A stretch of 12,021 bases of DNA, taken from Oscillospiraceae bacterium (lineage in GTDB: Bacteria > Bacillota_A > Clostridia > Saccharofermentanales > Saccharofermentanaceae). The translations under genes were made by a program, and so were the position numbers. The DNA is taken from assembly GCA_902791885.1 (NCBI GenBank), contig CADAXO010000056.1:1-12021 (forward strand), read 5' to 3'. Of this stretch, positions 7,735 to 12,021 are shown piece by piece. Within the stretch, counting starts at the first letter, position 1. Each line of letters opens with the position of its first letter. The notes under the pieces are model-generated. The model was not told where the DNA came from. It did no database searches and was given only the letters and a program-made list of their open reading frames with translations.

Positions 7735-7968
7735 TCAGGATGAATAAGCAGGTGTTCCGGAGAGCATGCTGTGTCTGATGTTATCGTTTACAGACTGAAC
7801 CTGCGTTACGAACTTGGCACTGTCTCTGTCACTAACTTCTTCGTCATGATTCATAGCATCGGTGACATTGATAAACGAAATAGCTGCCAGGATGACAATA
7901 ATAGCAATTACAGCCATGAGCTCTACGAGTGTAAAACCGCCCTTATTTGTCTTATGTAATCTCTTCAT
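7735..7968 (-). CDS. Short type IV pilin-like protein with class III signal peptide
   Basis: This 77-aa protein has a short basic leader (MKRLHKTNKG), the prepilin peptidase site G11|FTLVELM with the conserved Glu at mature position 5 (Glu16), and one hydrophobic helix to about residue 35. A small hydrophilic tail rich in Asp and Ser follows. It should be a membrane-anchored pilin or pseudopilin after cleavage and N-methylation. The start is taken as ATG at 7968, which has GGAGAGG (7975-7981) six bases upstream; an in-frame GTG at 7983 has no such site and would add five residues to the leader. The mature chain of 66 residues is much shorter than major pilins (usually 130-170) and has no cysteines. 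It suits a minor pilin, a pseudopilin or a truncated relic. No pilus ATPase, platform protein or prepilin peptidase gene is in the window. The same shared signal occurs in ComG-type pseudopilins and in DUF-type secreted proteins, so the role is open. Confidence 0.82.
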   Translation of the reverse strand: MKRLHKTNKGGFTLVELMAVIAIIVILAAISFINVTDAMNHDEEVSDRDSAKFVTQVQSVNDNIRHSMLSGTPAYSS

Positions 7969-7992
7969 AAACTGCCTCTCCACTTAAAAGTT

Positions 7993-8014
7993 ACGATACT
8001 ACATCGTTATTATA
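7993..8014 (-). promoter_or_regulatory. Likely promoter of the pilin-like gene
   Basis: A perfect TATAAT on the minus strand (8009-8014) lies about 40 bases upstream of the ATG. Just downstream of it is a short dyad, ACGAT (7993-7997) and ATCGT (8003-8007), around the expected transcription start. The -35 region is only a T-rich run (no clear TTGACA), so an independent promoter is probable but not strong. It implies that the pilin-like gene is not simply the tail of the cca operon. Confidence 0.45.
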
Positions 8015-8070
8015 CAGCGGTATTTTGAAAAAAGATAGACCAATATTCACATTTTATTCATAGAAATTCC

Positions 8071-9435
8071 TTAATTTACCACGAATTTTGCTTTCACATA
8101 GGAAATCTCAGCTTCGCGGTCGTTCGGAATCTCCTCTTCCATCACCTTGTTAAGCACATCTTCAAGCGCTGCCCCCACCATCGGCCCCTTGCTTACACCG
8201 AGTGCGAGCACATCGTCGCCGTTGATCTTCAGTTCCTTTACCGACAGGCACGGGTTGCTCTCAAGGATCTCATGGTAGATCTCAACTATCTTACCGAGCC
8301 TCTCAAGCCTCGGGCCGCCGTAAGAAGAGTGAGCCTCCACGTCAGCCTTTTGCAGCACGAAAAGCTTCTCGCACATTTCAATGCCCAGCATGTGCACGAA
8401 CCTTCTTACCGTCGTTCTCTCAGGCTCGGGGAAGGTATCGTGATGAAGGACAAGATGCGACACTTCAAACTTAAGATCTTTGGGAAACTTCAGTTCGTCG
8501 GCAAATCTCTCGGCGATCATCATGCCTGCTATATTATGCTTCTTCATGTGTCCGACGCCGTTCTCGTCGATGGTAAACATCTCAGGCTTACCTATATCAT
8601 GCAGGAGTGCGGAATACGCAAGTCCCCTGTCCCTGACGCCGTCTTCATTAAGCGGAATACCCTTAAGAACATCGAGTGTATGTGTAAGAAGATCCCTGTC
8701 GTGGAACTTGGATCTTTGATCGAAGTCTCTCTGGATAAGAAGCTCCGGAAGGATCTCGGATACGACCTCAAGGTTATGTCTGATCGCTTCAGGACCGTTC
8801 CATGCGGTAACGACCCCCGTGAACTCCGAGAAGATCCGCTCGGCAGAAATCTTCTTAAGAAGCGGAGCACATCTTTTCATAGCTTCGGAGGTTTCAGGCT
8901 CGATCGTAAATCCCGTCTTAGCCTCAAACCTTACCGCTCTTAAGATCCTTAAAGCATCTTCCCTGAATCTTTCTTCGGGATCTCCTACCGCTCTTATTAT
9001 CTTGGCTTCAATGTCAGCCTTTCCGTTGTTCGGATCAATGATGTTGCCTTCGGCATCCATATAAAGCGAATTGACCGTAAGATCACGGCGGGCAGCATCC
9101 TCCTTTAAAGAAGAAGTGAAGCTGACCTTATCGGGATGCCTGCTGTCTTCGTAATCAGCGTCGCTTCTGAAGGTTGTGATCTCTATCCTTTTCGATGTGT
9201 CGGAAGGATCTATGAAGACCACTGTGCCGTACTTCGCGGAAGAATCCACAATGACCTTGAAACCCATGGATGTCATTATCCTTGAAGTCTCCTCAGGGAC
9301 AGCCGAAGTCGTGATGTCATAGTCGTGAACAGGAACGCCCCGCAGCATGTCGCGGACGGCGCCTCCGACGATGTAACCTTCGTATCCCGCGTCGTTAAGA
9401 GCCTTAAGTGTTGTCTTGATGTAATCAGGGATCAT
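8071..9435 (-). CDS. cca: CCA-adding tRNA nucleotidyltransferase with HD domain
   Basis: This 454-aa cytoplasmic enzyme builds or repairs the 3'-CCA end of tRNAs from CTP and ATP. The class II head shows motif A GGAVRD (24-29) with the metal-binding Asp38 and Asp40 in HDYDI. It also has the IEITTFR strand (84-90), motif B ARRD (115-118) and motif D EDALRILRAVRF (159-170). Downstream is an HD-type domain with the LLHDIGKP motif (His279/Asp280) and HMKKHN, and a C-terminal NGDDVLALGVSKGP segment (405-418), as in other Gram-positive CCA enzymes. Length and domain order are normal. Whether it adds all of CCA or only part cannot be decided by eye; Bacillota usually have one full CCA enzyme. The start ATG at 9435 overlaps the stop of the dehydrogenase-like gene (ATGA, 9432-9435) and lacks a strong ribosome binding site, which points to translational coupling. 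No clear terminator follows. Confidence 0.93.
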   Translation of the reverse strand: MIPDYIKTTLKALNDAGYEGYIVGGAVRDMLRGVPVHDYDITTSAVPEETSRIMTSMGFKVIVDSSAKYGTVVFIDPSDTSKRIEITTFRSDADYEDSRHPDKVSFTSSLKEDAARRDLTVNSLYMDAEGNIIDPNNGKADIEAKIIRAVGDPEERFREDALRILRAVRFEAKTGFTIEPETSEAMKRCAPLLKKISAERIFSEFTGVVTAWNGPEAIRHNLEVVSEILPELLIQRDFDQRSKFHDRDLLTHTLDVLKGIPLNEDGVRDRGLAYSALLHDIGKPEMFTIDENGVGHMKKHNIAGMMIAERFADELKFPKDLKFEVSHLVLHHDTFPEPERTTVRRFVHMLGIEMCEKLFVLQKADVEAHSSYGGPRLERLGKIVEIYHEILESNPCLSVKELKINGDDVLALGVSKGPMVGAALEDVLNKVMEEEIPNDREAEISYVKAKFVVN

Positions 9436-10590
9436 AGGTTCTCGAGAGTCCTTCTGATAAGTTCTTCATCGAGCCTTACGAGCCCGTACTTCTCGGCCTC
9501 AACCCTTACTTCCTCGCACATCTCGTGTATGACTTCCTTCGATATCGCGGGGAACGGAGCCTCGTTTGTGACCGCCATCTTATAAAGATTATCGAGAAGA
9601 TCTATGAGACCGTTTGCGGCCGAATCCACGGAATACAAAGGCTCGGGGATACCGTTTACCACAGCGTAACCGGGTCTTACCTCATCCCTTACAAGGTTGT
9701 TGTATATATCCGCAAGCTCGTACTTGGTAAGGCCGAAGCTCTCCTTCAAAAAGCGCGAGAGTATGCGCCAGTAGAACTTTCCTATATCGGGGCCGAACCT
9801 GGACTTAAGCGCGTGTACAGTCAGGTGGGAATAGCCGAATCCGCTCATCCTCGCACTCATTCCGGCGTAGATGCCCGCAACCTCGATCTTCTTTCGCAGG
9901 AAGCCGTCGTCAGGCTGCTCCTTCATATCAAGGACGTTATCGACAACAAGACTTATAGCATTGCGGGCACAGGCCTTGTAGTTAGGCTCGAATGCGGATG
10001 CCGGAGACAGACAGCTCTCGATGCCCATGGCGAGGGAATCGAATGCGGATGCCACCGACTCCTGCGTTATCGTACGCATGGCGATGTCTGTGTCGACTAC
10101 AGCGATCTGCGGAACGAGATAGTTGGATATGACCGATACCCACCTGCCCGTGTTCTCGTCGCGGAACTCGGCTACGTTCGAGGAGATAGCGGTCGAATTA
10201 TCCATACCGAAGCAGCAAAGCACCGATATGTCTTTCTTGATCTTGCCGTAGCCTTCAGCCTCGACAGGATCCTTCATGTTATTTATAGCCATCGCCGAGA
10301 CCATCTTGGCACAGAATATTTCTGCACCGCCTCCGAAAACGACGATAGTGTCGCAGTTAAATCCGCGGTAATCCTCTAATGCAGCGAGTATATCCGTTGA
10401 ACTTGAATACTTCTGCTTAACGTTGTATGCTCTTGAGGTATTCAGCCCTGCTCAGGACGAGGACCCTCTTGGTCCCGAGGCTTTTCAATTCAGCGCAGAT
10501 CCGGTTACCCTGGCCGCACTCAAGATACATACTCTGAGGCTCGTATGTCAGGGTTCTGGAATAGGTTAAGTAGTTAACTACAGGCTGCAT
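9432..10590 (-). pseudogene. Iron-containing alcohol dehydrogenase homologue with broken frame and degraded active-site motifs
   Basis: Two reading frames together cover a type III (iron-dependent) alcohol dehydrogenase. Frame one starts at ATG 10590, reads an N-terminal sheet ending in KRVLVLSRAEYL and stops at TAA (10417-10419) after 57 codons. Frame two is open from 10451 and runs to the TGA at 9432, giving DTIVVFGGGAE, then LVPQIAVVDTDIAM, FDSLAMGIES and GYSHLTVHAL, all in family order. The switch is +1 and must fall between 10451 and 10420. The first ATG in frame two (10304) sits inside the GGGA helix and has no ribosome binding site, so it is not a natural start. The spacing between the first strand and GGG is about 20 residues shorter than I recall for FucO, suggesting a small frameshifting deletion. 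Relative to the D-H-H-H metal set, Asp (10038-10040) and one His (9825-9827) remain, but the others read Met (10026-10028) and Ile (9783-9785). GGGS reads GGGA, and the usual TTxGTGSEVT reads GMDNSTAIS. Pseudogene, sequencing error and recoded pseudoenzyme all remain possible. It starts 16 bases after the ThrH-like stop and overlaps cca by ATGA. Confidence 0.75.
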
Positions 10591-10606
10591 GATCTATGCC
10601 GGGATA

Positions 10607-11209
10607 TTACTTCAAAGCGCCCTTAATAGCTGCAAGGAACTCGTCAAACTCCTCGAAAGCGGGAATGTCGGGATTGTCCTTCTTGATCTGCTCTGTGGAT
10701 CTGAAGAGGAAGCCTGCACGTGATGCCTTGATCATGGCAAGATCGTTATAGCTGTCGCCTGCTGCGATAGTATCAAATCCGATGCTCTGAAGAGCCTTTA
10801 CCGTCGAAAGCTTGGAGTTCTCGATACGCATCTTAAAGTCCGTGATCTCGCCGTTATCCGCAACTACAAGTTCGTTGCAGAACAGTGAAGGGTAACCGAG
10901 CTTAGCCATAAGAGGCATCGCAAACTGAGTGAATGTATCACTGATGATGATGACCTGTGTCTCCTTGCGAAGTTCATCAAGGAACTCCTTAGCGCCCGGA
11001 AGCGGGTCGATCTTCGCGATAGTTGCCTGAATCTCAGAAAGGCCCAAGCCGTGCTCTTTAAGAATGCCCAATCTCCATCTCATGAGCTTATCGTAATCGG
11101 GCTCATCTCTTGTTGTTCTCTTAAGCTCGGGAATGCCCGAAGCCTCAGCGAATGCGATCCAGATCTCGGGTACGAGTACCCCTTCCATATCGAGACAAAC
11201 TATATCCAT
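10607..11209 (-). CDS. thrH: ThrH-type HAD phosphatase (phosphoserine phosphatase / homoserine phosphotransferase)
   Basis: This 200-aa cytoplasmic HAD-superfamily enzyme closely follows the Pseudomonas ThrH pattern. The start MDIVCLDMEGVLVPEIWIAFAE is nearly the ThrH N-terminus, followed by TTRDEPDYD (32-40). HAD motif I is D7-M-E9 (nucleophile Asp7), motif II is Ser90 in IISDTF, motif III is a Lys near 133-138, and motif IV is GDSYND (151-156). ThrH can release phosphate from phosphoserine and transfer it to homoserine, linking serine and threonine synthesis; which activity dominates here is unknown. Length equals the family norm. The start ATG at 11209 has AGGAA (11215-11219) upstream. It lies 37 bases downstream of the phosphatase gene and 16 bases upstream of the dehydrogenase-like remnant, so it sits inside a probable four-gene operon. 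No serine or threonine biosynthesis gene is nearby. Confidence 0.88.
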   Translation of the reverse strand: MDIVCLDMEGVLVPEIWIAFAEASGIPELKRTTRDEPDYDKLMRWRLGILKEHGLGLSEIQATIAKIDPLPGAKEFLDELRKETQVIIISDTFTQFAMPLMAKLGYPSLFCNELVVADNGEITDFKMRIENSKLSTVKALQSIGFDTIAAGDSYNDLAMIKASRAGFLFRSTEQIKKDNPDIPAFEEFDEFLAAIKGALK

Positions 11210-11245
11210 AAATGTTCCTGCCTTTATTTATCTGTGTTATAGAGT

Positions 11246-11716
11246 CTAAAGCATACTCCCGAGCTTATCAAGCAGAGCATTGATACCTTCGCTTATATCA
11301 TCGTAAGTCGTCTGAAAGTCGCCGGTATACCACGGATCTGCGACCGATCTCGGGTGATCTGTATAATCCAGAAGCAGGCTCACCTTCCCCTCAGGGTCGC
11401 CGCCTAAGATCCTCAGCATATTACGGCGGTTCATCTCATCCATGCCGATTATGTAATCGTACTTTTTGTAGTCTTCGCGCTTCAGCTGTACCGCACGTTT
11501 CCCTTCGCAGCTGATGCCGTGCTGCGCTAGGATCTTCCTTGCAGGCGGGTACACGGGGTTGCCGATACCGTTCCAGATCTCCTCGGTAGACGTCGCCGCC
11601 GACGCCGCCTCGAAAAACTCCTCTTCCCCGCGTCTTCTTATCTCATCTTTAAACATATACTCAGCCATCGGCGAACGGCAGATGTTGCCGTGGCATACAA
11701 ATAGGATTTTTATCAT
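11246..11716 (-). CDS. Low-molecular-weight protein tyrosine phosphatase
   Basis: This 156-aa cytoplasmic enzyme dephosphorylates tyrosine (or arginine) residues on proteins. The catalytic loop VCHGNICRSP holds nucleophile Cys8 and Arg14 (CX5R-S) at the N-terminus as usual, and the general acid is Asp127 in ADPWYTG. The middle segment has RKILAQHGI (60-68), YDYIIGMDEMN (86-96) and LLLDY (114-118), all in family order. The ATG at 11716 is chosen because AGGGGG lies eight bases upstream and the P-loop then falls at the family's usual distance from the start. The in-frame ATG at 11743 has no such support. The start overlaps the stop of a 56-codon ORF (ATGA at 11713-11716). It heads the leftward cluster. 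YwlE-type arginine phosphatase is an alternative within the same family; those typically have Thr after the first Cys-loop residues (CTGNTCRS), whereas Ile is seen here, so the tyrosine type is favoured. Confidence 0.92.
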   Translation of the reverse strand: MIKILFVCHGNICRSPMAEYMFKDEIRRRGEEEFFEAASAATSTEEIWNGIGNPVYPPARKILAQHGISCEGKRAVQLKREDYKKYDYIIGMDEMNRRNMLRILGGDPEGKVSLLLDYTDHPRSVADPWYTGDFQTTYDDISEGINALLDKLGSML

Positions 11717-11883
11717 CTCTCGAACCCCCTGAAACGATGGCATAAAACGCCTATATTTAAAGAGTTTAATGTAGATTTTTCATTTAACATAATATCCATT
11801 TCCTCGTATATGAGCAGATTTTTTCTGAAATTTATGTGATATTTTAGTGATACGATAGCGCGAACAATACATTTATCCTTCAT
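11713..11883 (-). CDS. Small ORF (56 aa) overlapping the phosphatase start, doubtful
   Basis: An open frame of 56 codons starts at ATG 11883, with GGTGAT a few bases upstream, and ends in a TGA that overlaps the phosphatase start as ATGA. The product is basic, with a hydrophobic patch (NLLIYEEMDIM) but no signal peptide or domain that I recognise. Codons are much more AT-rich (AAA, TAT, ATA, TTA, AAT) than in any neighbour. In DNA this AT-rich, a 56-codon frame can arise by chance, and the region borders what looks like a decayed gene. It could be a coupled leader peptide, a remnant, or nothing. Apart from this ORF I see no confident promoter in 11717-11880. Confidence 0.25.
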   Translation of the reverse strand: MKDKCIVRAIVSLKYHINFRKNLLIYEEMDIMLNEKSTLNSLNIGVLCHRFRGFER

Positions 11884-12021
11884 ATTTCATCACCGAATTA
11901 TCATTCTTCATTAGTTCTAAAGCCACGATTAATACTGCTTTTGCCTTCTGACTTATTAAGATGTCCCACGATAACAATCGCGCACTTATACTCTTCTGCA
12001 AGCTTACATATCGGCTTCAGA
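11873..12021 (-). pseudogene. Probable decayed 3' end of a RepA/AAA_25-type RecA-fold ATPase
   Basis: Reading leftwards from the window edge, one frame gives LKPICKLAEEYKCAIVIVG followed by HLNKSEGKSS and ends in TGA (11901-11903) after 39 visible codons. The pattern of a helix (LA.E..C), a hydrophobic strand (AIVIVG) and HLNK is the conserved H-motif region of AAA_25/RepA-type helicase ATPases, as in phage and plasmid primase-helicase proteins. In that family an RGLGS-type segment and then a SVLIV strand should follow. RGF is visible, but the SVLIV-like strand (VLIVALELMKND) appears only in another frame, which ends at TAA 11873-11875. This looks like a small deletion with a frame change. 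The bulk of the gene lies outside the window, so whether it is a full gene or a relic cannot be seen. The family call is by motif only. Confidence 0.45.

Noticed and set aside
8272..8943. Plus-strand open frame (223 codons) opposite cca
   Set aside because: The opposite strand is a complete CCA-adding enzyme with all motifs; this frame shows no domain and no start signals.
9432..10304. Start of the dehydrogenase-like protein at ATG 10304
   Set aside because: This ATG lies inside the conserved GGG-containing Rossmann-type region and has no ribosome binding site; homologous sequence continues upstream in the same frame to about 10451 and in another frame to 10590.
9525..10379. Long plus-strand open frame (284 codons) opposite the dehydrogenase-like gene
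   Set aside because: It is antisense to a sequence with clear family motifs, has no ribosome binding site or recognisable domain, and open antisense frames are expected from the codon bias of the real strand.
1..12021. tRNA, rRNA, CRISPR array or intact insertion sequence
   Set aside because: I looked for cloverleaf-type sequence, regularly spaced repeats and transposase motifs on both strands and saw none.

Overview
The window looks like a chromosomal stretch from a Bacillota (Firmicutes) bacterium, probably a gut- or rumen-type Clostridia. The base for this is AGGAGG-type ribosome binding sites, AT-rich intergenic DNA with TATAAT -10 boxes, tightly packed operons with ATGA/GTGA overlaps, a lipoprotein-type peptide-binding protein and a Gram-positive CCA-adding enzyme. 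The placement is an inference from gene content and style; there is no rRNA or marker that fixes a genus.

Left part (1-2624, minus strand). An EF-G-like translational GTPase runs off the left edge. Its TATAAT promoter carries a dyad of DnaA-box-like 9-mers over the -35 region. Upstream of it, behind a Rho-independent terminator, lies a 570-aa protein with an N-terminal zinc ribbon, a roughly 450-residue coiled coil and a small C-terminal domain resembling DUF4177. I know no function for that architecture.

Middle (2694-7707, plus strand). A complete peptide/nickel-type ABC importer operon: lipoprotein solute-binding protein, two permeases and one polypeptide fusing both ATPases. The last three genes overlap by 4 bp at each junction. 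The operon ends at a strong hairpin shared with a convergent minus-strand gene, a lone 77-aa type IV pilin-like protein with a class III signal peptide.

Right part (8071-11716, minus strand). A four-gene cluster read leftwards: low-molecular-weight protein tyrosine phosphatase, ThrH-type HAD phosphatase, an iron-alcohol-dehydrogenase homologue whose reading frame is broken and whose metal and nucleotide motifs are degraded, and the CCA-adding tRNA nucleotidyltransferase. The dehydrogenase homologue overlaps cca by ATGA, so its broken frame matters for the expression of an essential gene.

Right edge (11713-12021). This AT-rich region holds a 56-codon ORF that overlaps the phosphatase start by ATGA. 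Next to it is what looks like the decayed 3' end of a RepA/AAA_25-type RecA-fold ATPase, as found in plasmid and phage primase-helicase modules, suggesting that a mobile element or its remnant lies just outside the window.

No tRNA, rRNA, CRISPR array, intact insertion sequence or recognisable riboswitch was seen. The points most worth a second look are the zinc-ribbon/coiled-coil/DUF4177-like protein, the broken degenerate dehydrogenase coupled to cca, and the ATPase remnant.
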